A stretch of 35,722 nucleotides of DNA from Bifidobacterium breve (GCA_945901935.1 CAMDLX010000015.1:1-35722); one strand, 5' to 3'. Counted from the first letter of the stretch, positions 26,193 through 35,256 are shown. Notes: generated from the sequence alone by a model not told the origin. Program-made: numbers and translations.

Positions 26193-27079
26193 CTCATTGG
26201 CTGAAGATGAATCCGCTCTGCAAAGGCTGACATCTCATCGCAGACTGCAGCGAGTTCGGTGCTCTGCGAAGGCGATACTACGAGTCGGTGAGCACCTGCT
26301 TGAGCTGCCTCAGCTACGGACTCTTCCGTAGTTGTGGACAACGCTCCCCCAAGGCTGAGTTCAAGCGCCGACGGGTCGCGTCCTGACTCCTCGGCTGCTT
26401 CGTTCATCACCTTCAACATCTTGGTCAGTTCTTCGCCGCGTAACCCGAGTGGTTGGAACCCGTCCCCGCGCAGTCCCGCCCGCCTAGCTGCTGCTTTGGT
26501 ATGGCCACCAATATGAATGGCAATCCCATGTTCCTGTGCAGGTTTCGGGTTGCTGTGAGCATGGTCAAACTCAAAGAACTCTCCAGAAAAGGACAAGCCG
26601 TCCTCGTCCTCTGGGCCCCAGAGCAACCGAAGCACATCAATGCATTCATCGGTGCGCCTACCTCGAGTCGAGAACGCAATACCGCAAGCCTCTAACTCTT
26701 CCTTCATCCAGCCAACGCCCACGCATAGTCTGACTCGACCAGCTGACAGCCGGTCGATCGTAGCGAGCCGCTTGGCTAGCACCACCGGATGATGCTCGGG
26801 CAGGATGAGCACTCCGGTGGCAAGCTTCAAGGTTGTGGTGACTGCGGCCAGGTACGCAAGCAGGTCTAGGGGGTCGGGAACAATGCATTGATCAGGCAGG
26901 GGCATTCGGCCAGATTCTGAATAGGGGTACTTGTGCTCGTAGCCAGAGATGACGACTGCGTGCTCAACCAGAACGATCGACTCGAATCCAAGGGCCTCGG
27001 CATGACGTGCAAACCCGGTCATCCATTCGGGATCGGCGGTTACGTCCGAGCGAACGGGCGGAATGATTGCGAATTGCAT
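26189..27079 (-). CDS. LLM-class F420-dependent oxidoreductase
   Basis: Luciferase-like TIM-barrel protein of 296 residues. Family features include [12 protein letters not shown] at the N-terminus, [23 protein letters not shown] (strand and helix near 95-115) with the following [13 protein letters not shown], and WGPEDEDG, as in TIGR03619-type actinobacterial enzymes, which use reduced coenzyme F420. The substrate is unknown. The frame extends back to 27169, but ATG 27079 gives the canonical N-terminus. It is one of three candidate F420 enzymes in the window. It is convergent with cds1 and followed upstream by the 261-bp gap shared with the flavoprotein fusion. Confidence 0.9.
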   Translation of the reverse strand: MQFAIIPPVRSDVTADPEWMTGFARHAEALGFESIVLVEHAVVISGYEHKYPYSESGRMPLPDQCIVPDPLDLLAYLAAVTTTLKLATGVLILPEHHPVVLAKRLATIDRLSAGRVRLCVGVGWMKEELEACGIAFSTRGRRTDECIDVLRLLWGPEDEDGLSFSGEFFEFDHAHSNPKPAQEHGIAIHIGGHTKAAARRAGLRGDGFQPLGLRGEELTKMLKVMNEAAEESGRDPSALELSLGGALSTTTEESVAEAAQAGAHRLVVSPSQSTELAAVCDEMSAFAERIHLQPMS

Positions 27080-27340
27080 TGGGGCCGGCTTTCCGTGGGA
27101 CGAGGAGGACAGGTTCCTAGTTGCACAAGTTTGTGAATAGGTGAGCAGCAAAAACTGTTGCGGCGCCATTCACCTCAACGGAGATTGCATATTTCTAGCT
27201 CGTGCTCAACAATGCCATCTCTGTAACCGTGGCTGATACTCATGGCGTAAGTTGCAGACACTCGTTCACCCCCTAGCATCAACAGCAACAGTGCATCTTG
27301 TGCACCCCTGATTTGTTCGCATGGACAAAGGAGCTTCCCG
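27080..27340. other. Divergent intergenic region
   Basis: This is the longest gene-free stretch of the window, between the LLM gene and the flavoprotein fusion, with no convincing ORF. It probably holds promoters for both. A possible sigma70-like pair is TTGCAT (27185-27190) and AACAAT (27208-27213), 17 bp apart, reading towards the fusion gene. GTGCA (27291-27295) and TGCAC (27301-27305) form a short inverted repeat shortly upstream of the AAAGGAG ribosome site. All of this is weak. Confidence 0.4.
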
Positions 27341-29125
27341 ATGAGTAGCAACGCATACGAGTTGGTCATCTTTGGCGGAAACGCCGGTGGCCTTTCGGTT
27401 GCGGTCTCTATGCAAGAAGCTGGCCTTGAACAGGTTCGCATCTTGGAGCCCAGTTCTGCAGTGGCATTCCCTGAACTCGTTGGCGAGCATCAGCTCGATG
27501 TTGGCTACGGCGAGACGGTTCAATCCATTGCCATAGCAGCCCCCTCTGAAACGAATTCTGACGGTGCCGAATCTGGCAGCGATCTCATCGTGACGACACA
27601 GCGGCATGCATACCGGACTCGCGCAGTTGTCATTGCGCAGCGAGGAGATAATCCCGACTGGCGCCCACCTATCGCTGCACGCATTGGGGAACGAATTCTG
27701 ATTGATCAGATCCCCACCACTGCTGTTGATGAAGACGTCCTCGTGATCGGCCATACGGATCACGCCGTAGAGATTGCTTCGGCACTGGCCACAGCCGGTG
27801 CTGGCGTGGTTCTAGCTGGCGGCGGGATGAATCCCGCCCTTATGTCACCGGCTGGTGAATCTTGGCTTCGGCGTCTGGAACGTGAGCGCCGGGCAACCCT
27901 GTTGTATCGGTCTATTCCAGATCAGGTCGACGAGGTGGACGGATACCCGATGGCCTTCTTCAGTGACCGTCGGACACCTGACTTGCAGTTCGATCATGTG
28001 GTCTTTGCCTCGGAACGCACGATCCTGCAGCCCGAAGAAGTAGGAGCGACGCAGGACGCTCTAGCTAGCGGCAGAGTGTTCTTTATCGGTGATGTCGATC
28101 TTGCGGCGGAGGGCCTTGCAGTGGCTCCCGGTTGGGATATCGCCCGTGTCGTGGCACAGGTCTTCCCGCAGGTTGAGTTAGTCGAACCACCTTCCGCTGC
28201 AGAGCGACGCCGTGGCTTTACCGGAGCGATCGAAGAACTCTGTGCCGAGAACTACAACGCCACGATTACGCACTTCGAGCCAACTCATTCAGACCTTTGG
28301 GTTCTTCGGGTTCGGCCTGATCGCGGAGAGATATCGCACCTTCCTGGTCAGTACGCCTCCTTGGGCCTGGGGTACTGGGAAGCTCGTATTGATGACGCAG
28401 AGGACCCTCGCCTAGATGAGCAGTGGGAGAAGCTTGTTCGTCGCTCCTACTCAATCTCAAGTCGGATGTTCGACGAATACGGTTACCTCTCTGGTGAGGA
28501 AGGCGTCGAGGAACTTGAGTTCTACATCGTTCTCGTTCCTCCAACCGAGGACAACGTGCCAGGTCTGACTCCCAGATTGGCGCTGAAACGCCCGGGAGAC
28601 CGCATCTACCTAGGACCAAAGGTGGCTGGGCGCTACACCCTTGCCGCTGTAACGGACCCACTGAGTACGGTTCTGTTCTTCTCTACTGGTACTGGCGAGG
28701 CACCCCATAACGCAATGGTTGTTGAACTGCTCAGAAAGGGCCACCGCGGGCCGATCCTTTCTGCAGTATCCGTACGCGAATGGGCAGACCTTGGCTATCT
28801 CAAGCAACATCGAGAACTCGAGGAGCGCTACTCGAACTACCACTACTTGCCCATGCCAACTCGCGAGGCAGATGTTCCCAAACGCTATATTCAGTCACTG
28901 ATAACAGAGGGAACCTTGACTACGGAATATGGCATCACGCTCGACCCGGAAACAACAAACGTGTACCTGTGCGGCAACCCATCCATGATTGGGCTTCCCG
29001 AAGAGGTGGACGGGGTTGAGGTCTTCCCAGAAACGACCGGAGTCGTGGAACTCCTCGCTGCTAAGGGATTTTTGATCGATCACCGCAAGCAACGAGGCAA
29101 CTTGCACTTCGAAGAGTATTGGTAG
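27341..29125 (+). CDS. Two-flavin-domain fusion: TrxR-like N-half and ferredoxin-NADP reductase C-half
   Basis: Protein of 594 residues with two oxidoreductase modules. Residues 1-280 look like a thioredoxin-reductase-type flavoprotein: FGGNAGG (11-17) as a first nucleotide motif, VIGHTDHAVE (135-144) as a degenerate second one, and FFIGDVDL (247-254) as the FAD GD motif. No CxxC is present, so disulfide chemistry is unlikely. Residues 292-594 match the bacterial plant-type FNR: RSYS (368-371), GTGEAP (450-455), CGNPSM (544-549) and C-terminal EEYW. It may pass NADPH electrons to ferredoxin, perhaps for the P450 or BVMO-like systems, which is speculative. AAAGGAG precedes the ATG. The MDR gene follows after four bases. 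Confidence 0.87.
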   Translation: MSSNAYELVIFGGNAGGLSVAVSMQEAGLEQVRILEPSSAVAFPELVGEHQLDVGYGETVQSIAIAAPSETNSDGAESGSDLIVTTQRHAYRTRAVVIAQRGDNPDWRPPIAARIGERILIDQIPTTAVDEDVLVIGHTDHAVEIASALATAGAGVVLAGGGMNPALMSPAGESWLRRLERERRATLLYRSIPDQVDEVDGYPMAFFSDRRTPDLQFDHVVFASERTILQPEEVGATQDALASGRVFFIGDVDLAAEGLAVAPGWDIARVVAQVFPQVELVEPPSAAERRRGFTGAIEELCAENYNATITHFEPTHSDLWVLRVRPDRGEISHLPGQYASLGLGYWEARIDDAEDPRLDEQWEKLVRRSYSISSRMFDEYGYLSGEEGVEELEFYIVLVPPTEDNVPGLTPRLALKRPGDRIYLGPKVAGRYTLAAVTDPLSTVLFFSTGTGEAPHNAMVVELLRKGHRGPILSAVSVREWADLGYLKQHRELEERYSNYHYLPMPTREADVPKRYIQSLITEGTLTTEYGITLDPETTNVYLCGNPSMIGLPEEVDGVEVFPETTGVVELLAAKGFLIDHRKQRGNLHFEEYW

Positions 29126-29129
29126 GCCG

Positions 29130-30098
29130 GTGCTCGCAGTTCGGTGCATCTCACAATCCTCCACGGATCCACTCAGTGGTCTGAGCATCGCAGAGGTTCC
29201 GCCTCCCGAGCCGCCAGATGGGTGGGTGCGAGTCAATCTGCGCACCTGCGCCTTGAATCACCATGACTTGTGGTCACTGAAGGGCGTTGGGTTAGACCCT
29301 TCCCGTCTTCCTATGACGCTCGGCTGCGATGGTGCTGGAGTTCTTGATGACGGCACCGAGGTCGTGATTCATTCTGTGATTGGCGACCCCGAGGCTGGTC
29401 AAGGAGACGAGACTCTTGACCCGCGAAGGACTCTCTTGTCTGAGCTGCATCAAGGGACGCTTGCCGAGCAGGTGATTGTCCCGCTCCGAAACCTGGTGCC
29501 AAAGCCACAGGCGCTGACCTGGGAGGAAGCTGCATGCATGCCTTCGGCATGGCTTACTGCTTACCGGATGCTGACTACTCGCTCGGGCCTAGATAGTCCA
29601 GGGAACGTCCTGGTACAAGGCTCTGGTGGTGGCGTTGCGACGGCTGCAATTCAATTGGGTGTTGCTCTGGGACACAGAGTGTTTTGCACCTCTCGAGATC
29701 CACAGAAGCGTGCTCGCTCACTTGGTTTGGGCGCTGAACTCGCCCTTGCCTCTGGGGAGCGATTTCCCGAGAAGATGGACCTAGTCATCGAGACCGTCGG
29801 CGATGCCACCTGGGAGCATTCGCTTCGTTCTCTGCGCCCGGGCGGCCGAATTGTCGTCAGTGGTGCTACTAGCGGAGCGAATCCACCGGCCGACTTGAAT
29901 CGGGTTTTCTTCTTGCAGCTCAGCGTGGTGGGATCCACCATGGGGACACGCGAAGAACTACTCCAACTGCTCGAGTTCATGGATGCATCAGATGTGCGAC
30001 CTGTTATTGACGAGGTTCGCCCACTAGCTGAGGCTCGACAGGCCTTTGAGCGACTGCAAGCTGGTGGCGGTTTTGGTAAGCAGGTTTTTACGGTCTAG
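29130..30098 (+). CDS. MDR-family dehydrogenase / quinone oxidoreductase-like
   Basis: Medium-chain dehydrogenase/reductase of 322 residues. The N-terminal GroES-like domain has ALNHHDLWSLKG and LGCDGAGVL; the Rossmann motif is VQGSGGGVATAAIQLG (about 158-173). The structural-zinc Cys cluster of classical alcohol dehydrogenases is missing, so a quinone oxidoreductase or enoyl reductase-type reaction using NADPH is more likely. The GTG start lies only four bases after the stop of the FNR fusion, suggesting translational coupling and a shared redox pathway. The substrate is unknown. Confidence 0.88.
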   Translation: MLAVRCISQSSTDPLSGLSIAEVPPPEPPDGWVRVNLRTCALNHHDLWSLKGVGLDPSRLPMTLGCDGAGVLDDGTEVVIHSVIGDPEAGQGDETLDPRRTLLSELHQGTLAEQVIVPLRNLVPKPQALTWEEAACMPSAWLTAYRMLTTRSGLDSPGNVLVQGSGGGVATAAIQLGVALGHRVFCTSRDPQKRARSLGLGAELALASGERFPEKMDLVIETVGDATWEHSLRSLRPGGRIVVSGATSGANPPADLNRVFFLQLSVVGSTMGTREELLQLLEFMDASDVRPVIDEVRPLAEARQAFERLQAGGGFGKQVFTV

Positions 30099-30107
30099 GA
30101 CCAACTC

Positions 30108-30167
30108 GGCCTGATCAGGTTCGCTCCGCTTTGGCATCCCTATAAGCATCTAGTGGAACCTCAGGCC
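30108..30167. terminator. Inverted repeat between convergent genes, possible bidirectional terminator
   Basis: GGCCTGA (30108-30114) plus GGTT (30118-30121) can pair with AACC (30157-30160) plus TCAGGCC (30161-30167), an 11-bp stem with a 3-nt bulge and a 35-nt loop. It fills the gap between the convergent MDR and PPOX genes. There is no T-run. CCTGATCAGG within it is itself a 10-bp palindrome. Confidence 0.35.
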
Positions 30168-30176
30168 AATTCAGTA

Positions 30177-30674
30177 TTAGAGGAATTCAGCGGTTGACCC
30201 GCCGAGCGGAATTGGGTCCATTCCCAATTTGCGGTGGTCCCAAGAGCGGACCCTCTCCGTGTCGACACGCACGGCTACACGCTTATGCAACATGAACTCC
30301 ACAAGCGGACTTAGGTCTTCGGTATAGGGGCCGTTGTAGCGCTCCCAGATATTGACCCCCACCTGCCAGAGCAGGTCGGCATCTTCAACAATTTCCGCTG
30401 TGCCTTCAAGGGAAACCCCACGAAGCGTGTCGTAGGTGTGGCCATCTTCCACCATGACGGTGATTCGATTATCGCGGCGAAGATTCACAGCCTTCTGCGA
30501 ACGGGCCTTGGTCTCAAACCAGATCTGCCCGTCAATCACGGCATACCACATGGCAACAAGGTGCGGGGTTCCTGTTGATCCAACCGTGGCCATAGTCGCT
30601 GACCTACTGCGCAGTAGGTAATCCCCGATCTCATCTTCACTCATGGTGATTTGCGATCGCTGGTTGGCACCCAT
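30177..30674 (-). CDS. PPOX-class (pyridoxamine 5'-phosphate oxidase-like) probable F420 oxidoreductase
   Basis: Split-barrel protein of 165 residues. ATMATVGSTGTPHLVAMWYAV (in parts ATMATV and PHLVAMWY) and KAVNLRRDNRITVMVEDG are typical of actinobacterial PPOX-class enzymes that bind F420 or FMN. GVSLEGTAEIVED fits the third strand block. It probably reduces a small substrate with F420H2 rather than making pyridoxal phosphate. GGAGG lies seven bases before the ATG, one of the strongest ribosome sites in the window. It is divergent from the MBL-fold gene by about 165 bp. Confidence 0.9.
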   Translation of the reverse strand: MGANQRSQITMSEDEIGDYLLRSRSATMATVGSTGTPHLVAMWYAVIDGQIWFETKARSQKAVNLRRDNRITVMVEDGHTYDTLRGVSLEGTAEIVEDADLLWQVGVNIWERYNGPYTEDLSPLVEFMLHKRVAVRVDTERVRSWDHRKLGMDPIPLGGSTAEFL

Positions 30675-30840
30675 AGAAGAACCTCCGTGGAAACTAGAAC
30701 TGATTTGAGGAATCTAAGCCATCAAGCCGCCGCATAAACAACTGCCGACCAGATTCAGCGCGATCCCTAGGAAGAAACTGCAATAGCATCAGCGGGTCAT
30801 CACCATCCGCCTGAACACCTAGGCAGAAAGTCAGGATCCA

Positions 30841-31680
30841 ATGGCGATCGAGATTACTCTTTTAGGAACCGGAAGCCCCCTCCCCGACCCGTTACGCGCT
30901 GGGCCATCAACGCTTGTTCAGGCGGGGCAGGTCAACTTGTTAGTCGACGCAGGTCGTGGGGTGTTGATGCGCCTTGCAGCTGCTGGCCTTGGCCCGAGTC
31001 AGATCACGGCAGTCCTCCTCACCCACCTGCACAGTGACCATCTGACTGATCTCAACGACGTGATTACTACTCGATGGATAACGAGTTTCCCAGCTACTCC
31101 CCTGATCGTCCTCGGCCCGCCAGGGACTGCGAATGTCGTGGACCACCTGATGTCGATGCTGCGGGCAGATATCTCGTACCGGATCCATCACCACGATGAC
31201 CTAACGGATCCGCCTGTGGTTCACGTCACGGAATGCGTAGCGGGCATGACCTTCGAGTTTGAAGACGTCACGGTGACGGTAGGCGAGACTGATCACAAGC
31301 CCGTTGAGCCGTCGATCGGCTTCCGGGTTGATCATGAGGGGGTTGGGGTCGTCCTCGCTGGTGACACGGTCCCTTGTGAAGGACTCGACATTCTCTGCAC
31401 AGGGGCGGATGCCCTAGTTCACACTGCCATTCGCTCAGATATCGTGGCAATGATTCCGATGCAGCGCCTGCAGGACATCTTGGATTACCACTCCTCAGTT
31501 GAACAAGCAGCACAGACCGCACAGCGAGCAGGGGTTGGAACTCTTGTCTTGACGCACTACGTGCCCGCCTTTGGCGCTGGGGAAGGCCAAGATTGGCGAG
31601 ACTTGGCTGCCACCGAGTTTGGCGGCCGGATCGAGCTAGGCGACGATCTGCATAGAGTTACCGTGACGTCAGATGCATAG
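30841..31680 (+). CDS. Metallo-beta-lactamase fold hydrolase (RNase Z/AHL-lactonase-like group)
   Basis: MBL-fold protein of 279 residues. The metal motif [10 protein letters not shown] supplies His62, His64, Asp66 and His67; further ligands are expected in [16 protein letters not shown] and LTHYVP. The opening [19 protein letters not shown] is typical of RNase Z-like members. Whether it acts on RNA, a phosphodiester or another ester cannot be decided; absence of a clear RNase Z exosite arm argues against tRNA 3' processing. The ribosome site is AGGA close to the ATG. It is a single-gene unit, convergent with the GGDEF-EAL gene. Confidence 0.88.
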   Translation: MAIEITLLGTGSPLPDPLRAGPSTLVQAGQVNLLVDAGRGVLMRLAAAGLGPSQITAVLLTHLHSDHLTDLNDVITTRWITSFPATPLIVLGPPGTANVVDHLMSMLRADISYRIHHHDDLTDPPVVHVTECVAGMTFEFEDVTVTVGETDHKPVEPSIGFRVDHEGVGVVLAGDTVPCEGLDILCTGADALVHTAIRSDIVAMIPMQRLQDILDYHSSVEQAAQTAQRAGVGTLVLTHYVPAFGAGEGQDWRDLAATEFGGRIELGDDLHRVTVTSDA

Positions 31681-31724
31681 ACGGTCATTGCTAGTCATCG
31701 CCGCAGGAGCCATCGGTTGAAGCG

Positions 31725-33992
31725 TTAGAGCAACCCGTTCTCCACGGTGACAGCGGGCGATAAGAGCGCTTCTGTGGCATCAGCAGAAATAGCCTTCGAG
31801 AACAAGAACCCCTGTGCGTAGATGCAGCCTGACTGAACCAGCCACTCTTGTTGAGCCTCTGTCTCTACCCCTTCGGCAATCACCTCATGCCCAAGTGCGT
31901 CTGCAAGTCGGATAATGGCAGTGACGATGGCCTCGTCCTCTAGGTCGCTTCCCAGACCATCTACGAACTCTCGATCAATCTTGAGTGCGCCAATCGGATA
32001 GCGCTTTAGGTACACCAGCGAGGAGTAACCGGTTCCAAAATCGTCCACCATGAAACGAACCCCAAGAGAACGAAGAGAGCGCAGAATCTCAAGGGTCATC
32101 GCATCGTTAGCCATAACCATGCTCTCTGTGATCTCGAGCCACAGCCGGGAGCCGTGCAACCGATACTTGGCCAAGGTTTCAGCCACGAAATCAACAATCT
32201 CTGGGTGGGCAAAGTGGCGGACCGAAAGATTGACCGAGATTGTTAAGTCAGGATTTAACCGTGTCCACCCAGCCAATTGGCGACAAGACTCATCGAGAAC
32301 AGATTTGTCAATCTCAACGATAAGCCCAGTTTCTTCAGCTAGTTCCAAGAAGGCGTCAGGTGCGAGTTGTCCGCGTGTGGGGTGGTTCCAGCGGACCAAG
32401 GCCTCCAGACTATGGACTTTCTCGGTTTCCAAGTTCATGCTTGGTTGAAAGAACGGAACAAATTCGCCGGCCTTGAGGCCAAGAGAAATCTCTTGTTCAA
32501 GGTCCGCTCGCTTAAACATCTCGTCGCGCATCTGAACGTCGTAACAGACCACGCAATCGCGACCACTGGTCTTTGCTCGATACATCGCAACATCGGCGTT
32601 GCCAAGGAGTTCCTCCGAGGACAGGCCTGCAGCTGATTCCGCTACGCCAACGCTGACACTCAGCTGGGTACCTCGACCGTCAATCACAAGAGGCTGTGTC
32701 ATCTGATAAGTGACCCTCTGTGCCAGCGCCCCTGCATCCTCAGCCGAGATTCCTGGAGCGACGACCACAAACTCGTCTCCAGCTAGTCGACCGACAAGGT
32801 CCTCCTCTCGCACTGCACTGCGCAGACGACTGGCGACTTCGATAAGGACTCTGTCGCCAAAGGAATGTCCATACATATCGTTAAGCAGCTTGAACCGGTC
32901 AACGTCGATATACAACACGGACAGGGGCACTCCTCGGGCAGTGTGATCCAGCTCGAACTCGATCATTTCGAGCACGGTGGTGCGGTTTGGTAAAGCAGTC
33001 AGTGCATCATGGCTGGCTTTGAACCGTTCCCCTTCGAGAGAATCGCGTAGGGAGTGAATAGCCACAGCATCCGTGACTGCGAGCGAAGCATGATCTGCTA
33101 GACGGAGTAGGATCTCTTCTTGAGGCGGAGTGAAGACGCGTCCAACCTCACGTGAGGCCACGTTGATAACCCCAACTATGCGCCCGTCATGATGCACCGG
33201 GGCGGCCATAGCTGCCTCAATCAACTCCTGAGGGTCAGCGCCAAGTTCTGTTGCCGTTGTAGAGAAATCCTCAGTGGATACAAGCTTTCCCTCAATAAAT
33301 GCTCGACCAGAAAACCCCTGACCTAGGGGAATGGAGCGAAAGTGATCCAAGCCTTCTTCGGGGTAACCCGTCAAGGAAGCAATCGGCCTCTCACCCTCTC
33401 CAATGCCAACAATGCGAAGTCCGACCACGTCTGCGCCCAGAAGTTCCGCAGCGCCTTCAGTGATGCTATCCATGACTTCTTGAAGCGGCGCACGATGTGA
33501 GATTGACTTTTGAATCTGTGCAAGCCGGTCGCTCAGATACTGCCGCTCTGCTAAGCGCTCCGCCAACATCCGACTCTCGGTCAGCCTGTCCGTGGCAGTC
33601 ATGGCAAGACCGAGTGCTCGAGCCATCGAGCGGACAAGGGTCTCTTCTTCTTTGTCGAAAGCATTGCCTGCGCGCAACACCACCATGGTGCAGCCTGCAG
33701 TCGACACAGCGGCGCTCACCGAATGGACTTCACCAATCCCAGGTGCGTCCAGTGTCGAGAACCGAACTTCGGCGGCATTTCGAAGCAGCTTTACTGGGAC
33801 AGCATCTGCAGGAAATCCAAGGCAGCGAACAACAGTCTCGTCAATGAGAAGTGCTACCACTTCAGCATCAAGGGCAGCAGCGACTCGATCAACTGCAATT
33901 CGAGTCATATTTACACCATCTAGCATTTCGAGCAGCTCGAAAACCTCGAGGAACTCGGCTAGTTGAACTGTGGACCACGGGGCGGAGGGCAC
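31725..33992 (-). CDS. GAF-GAF-GGDEF-EAL cyclic-di-GMP turnover protein
   Basis: Cytoplasmic signalling protein of 755 residues. Two GAF-like sensor regions (about 20-135 and 165-315) precede a diguanylate cyclase domain with AGDEF at 404-408 and an inhibitory RxxD site at 395-398, then a phosphodiesterase domain with EAL (530-532), NLSVRHF (588-594), DDFGTGYSS (650-658), Lys671 and Glu708 (AEGVET). Both catalytic halves look intact, so it may be bifunctional; AGDEF for GGDEF is a tolerated change. The frame opens at 34067, but GTG 33992 lies four bases after the upstream FIST stop and gives a sensible N-terminus. Coupling to the FIST gene suggests a common signal. Confidence 0.92.
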   Translation of the reverse strand: MPSAPWSTVQLAEFLEVFELLEMLDGVNMTRIAVDRVAAALDAEVVALLIDETVVRCLGFPADAVPVKLLRNAAEVRFSTLDAPGIGEVHSVSAAVSTAGCTMVVLRAGNAFDKEEETLVRSMARALGLAMTATDRLTESRMLAERLAERQYLSDRLAQIQKSISHRAPLQEVMDSITEGAAELLGADVVGLRIVGIGEGERPIASLTGYPEEGLDHFRSIPLGQGFSGRAFIEGKLVSTEDFSTTATELGADPQELIEAAMAAPVHHDGRIVGVINVASREVGRVFTPPQEEILLRLADHASLAVTDAVAIHSLRDSLEGERFKASHDALTALPNRTTVLEMIEFELDHTARGVPLSVLYIDVDRFKLLNDMYGHSFGDRVLIEVASRLRSAVREEDLVGRLAGDEFVVVAPGISAEDAGALAQRVTYQMTQPLVIDGRGTQLSVSVGVAESAAGLSSEELLGNADVAMYRAKTSGRDCVVCYDVQMRDEMFKRADLEQEISLGLKAGEFVPFFQPSMNLETEKVHSLEALVRWNHPTRGQLAPDAFLELAEETGLIVEIDKSVLDESCRQLAGWTRLNPDLTISVNLSVRHFAHPEIVDFVAETLAKYRLHGSRLWLEITESMVMANDAMTLEILRSLRSLGVRFMVDDFGTGYSSLVYLKRYPIGALKIDREFVDGLGSDLEDEAIVTAIIRLADALGHEVIAEGVETEAQQEWLVQSGCIYAQGFLFSKAISADATEALLSPAVTVENGLL

Positions 33993-33996
33993 TCGG

Positions 33997-35169
33997 TTAC
34001 CCCAATGCCAACACGACGAGAGTCTGGTTGTGGAAACCACTGGAACCGGAGGTCCGAGCAAATTCACCGTAGCTGTAGAAACCAGCTACGGCTGCACCGT
34101 CTGCCCCGTCCGCGATCTGAGTGATCTCTCTCTGGATGCCCTCGCCCAGCACGCCTTTGCGGGCTATGCAATCAAAAACCATAAAGCCCTTTGGTGGGCT
34201 TCCCTGAAATGTTTCTACTGCGCCAGAACATGCCGCATCGGTTGCACCCAGTACTGACTCGGCGTCCCCCTCCATAATTGACACTGATCCCCCCTGCGGT
34301 ACCTCGGCAAAGCAAGTAAAGGTTCGGTTTTCGAAGTCGGCCTTGGCAACAAAGCGAATCTCATCACGGTTGCGCCTGATCAAACCAATAGGTCGTGTGG
34401 CAGCAAAGTCAGTAAATGCTGCAGCGTCAACTCGTGCATCGGCGGGGGCGTCTAGGCGGTTCAGGTACGTGTCAAGTGCTGGCTCATCGTCAAGCGTCTC
34501 AACAACTACCCCCGAGGACTTGGTCACCGTCATAGATCCGCCAGTTGAACGCCAACCGTGACTTACCCCGATGCCAATTGGGCCGTCCGAGGTGATGGCC
34601 GCTGCGACGATTGCATTCGTCATCGCCACAGAGCCAAAGAACTGAGTCGTTCGCTCCATTCGAAGTCCGTCGCCCGCACATCCCCCAACCAGTGGTATCT
34701 CGGCGCCAACTCGGTCATAAGCCCCCCGAACGACCTCCTGTTGATCACCGGAAAGGCCATCAGAGAGCAGCAGTAACACTGTGGATTCGCGCCTAGCAAG
34801 CTGCTCCACGCAGCCGGCAACCTCAGACCCAGCGCTGCGAAGATCGCCGTCGTTTACTTCCTGGCAGGAGACCTCGACGGCAAATCCATCACCTCCCAGA
34901 GCGAACACAACAACCCCGCCATCGTCTGCACCACCGGTTGCAATCTCTCCGGCGGTTGAGCAGCCAATAAGCGGCACCCCGCCAGCAGCAAGTCCGAATC
35001 CCACCGCGAGCAGGTCTGCGTCATAGGTAGATGCGGCATAAGCGACAAAAAGGACGGGCTCAACGCCTGCCTCCCGCAAGGAAGCAGTAGCACTTTGCAC
35101 AGCTTCCTGTGCGGCCTCGGATGGTGCAGGCATGCGCGATACCCCTGTGGCTGTCGCTCGTTTATTCAT
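33997..35169 (-). CDS. FIST sensory domain protein
   Basis: Protein of 390 residues with FIST-N (start VEPVLFVAYAAST, then PLIGCSTAGEIATGG) and FIST-C (from about 225, with MEGDAESVLGATDAA and GFMVFDCIARKGVLG). FIST domains are ligand-binding input modules, proposed to sense small molecules such as amino acids. No transmembrane segment or output domain is attached. The GAF-GAF-GGDEF-EAL gene begins four bases after its stop, so FIST likely feeds c-di-GMP output in trans. The frame extends upstream to 35628, into sequence opposite the GH3 gene; I chose ATG 35169 (ATG 35133 is an alternative). Confidence 0.9.
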   Translation of the reverse strand: MNKRATATGVSRMPAPSEAAQEAVQSATASLREAGVEPVLFVAYAASTYDADLLAVGFGLAAGGVPLIGCSTAGEIATGGADDGGVVVFALGGDGFAVEVSCQEVNDGDLRSAGSEVAGCVEQLARRESTVLLLLSDGLSGDQQEVVRGAYDRVGAEIPLVGGCAGDGLRMERTTQFFGSVAMTNAIVAAAITSDGPIGIGVSHGWRSTGGSMTVTKSSGVVVETLDDEPALDTYLNRLDAPADARVDAAAFTDFAATRPIGLIRRNRDEIRFVAKADFENRTFTCFAEVPQGGSVSIMEGDAESVLGATDAACSGAVETFQGSPPKGFMVFDCIARKGVLGEGIQREITQIADGADGAAVAGFYSYGEFARTSGSSGFHNQTLVVLALG

Positions 35170-35184
35170 ACTTGCCGAAGCGGC

Positions 35185-35214
35185 ACTATCTGCAAGATCC
35201 GAATGGGTGGACAA
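35185..35214 (-). promoter_or_regulatory. Possible sigma70-like promoter for the FIST gene
   Basis: On the minus strand TTGTCC (35214-35209) and GATAGT (35190-35185) are 18 bp apart, ending 15 bp before ATG 35169. That would give a very short leader containing the small hairpin TGCCGCTTCGGCA. Plausible by spacing, but both hexamers are imperfect. Confidence 0.3.
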
Positions 35215-35226
35215 TGTGTTTAACCC

Positions 35227-35256
35227 CCGATTAGAGAACGACCCGACTCTAATCGG
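35227..35256. promoter_or_regulatory. Perfect 10-bp inverted repeat, candidate operator
   Basis: CCGATTAGAG (35227-35236) and CTCTAATCGG (35247-35256) are exact reverse complements separated by 10 bp, so half-site centres are 20 bp apart, about two helical turns. It lies between the divergent FIST and GH3 genes, just upstream of the proposed FIST -35. A dimeric regulator could contact both halves on one DNA face; an RNA hairpin is the alternative. Confidence 0.5.

Noticed and set aside
27080-27169. 30-codon N-terminal extension of the LLM oxidoreductase
   Set aside because: Canonical family N-terminus begins MQFAII at 27079; the extension has no similarity to the family.
3945-30827. Recurrent CCTAGGCA octamer near gene boundaries (about 3946, 11050 and 30820)
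   Set aside because: Only a few copies with different contexts and distances to starts; no shared flanks, so chance is sufficient.
33993-34067. Upstream extension of the GGDEF-EAL protein into the FIST gene
   Set aside because: It overlaps FIST-C coding sequence; GTG 33992 just after the FIST stop is a better coupled start.
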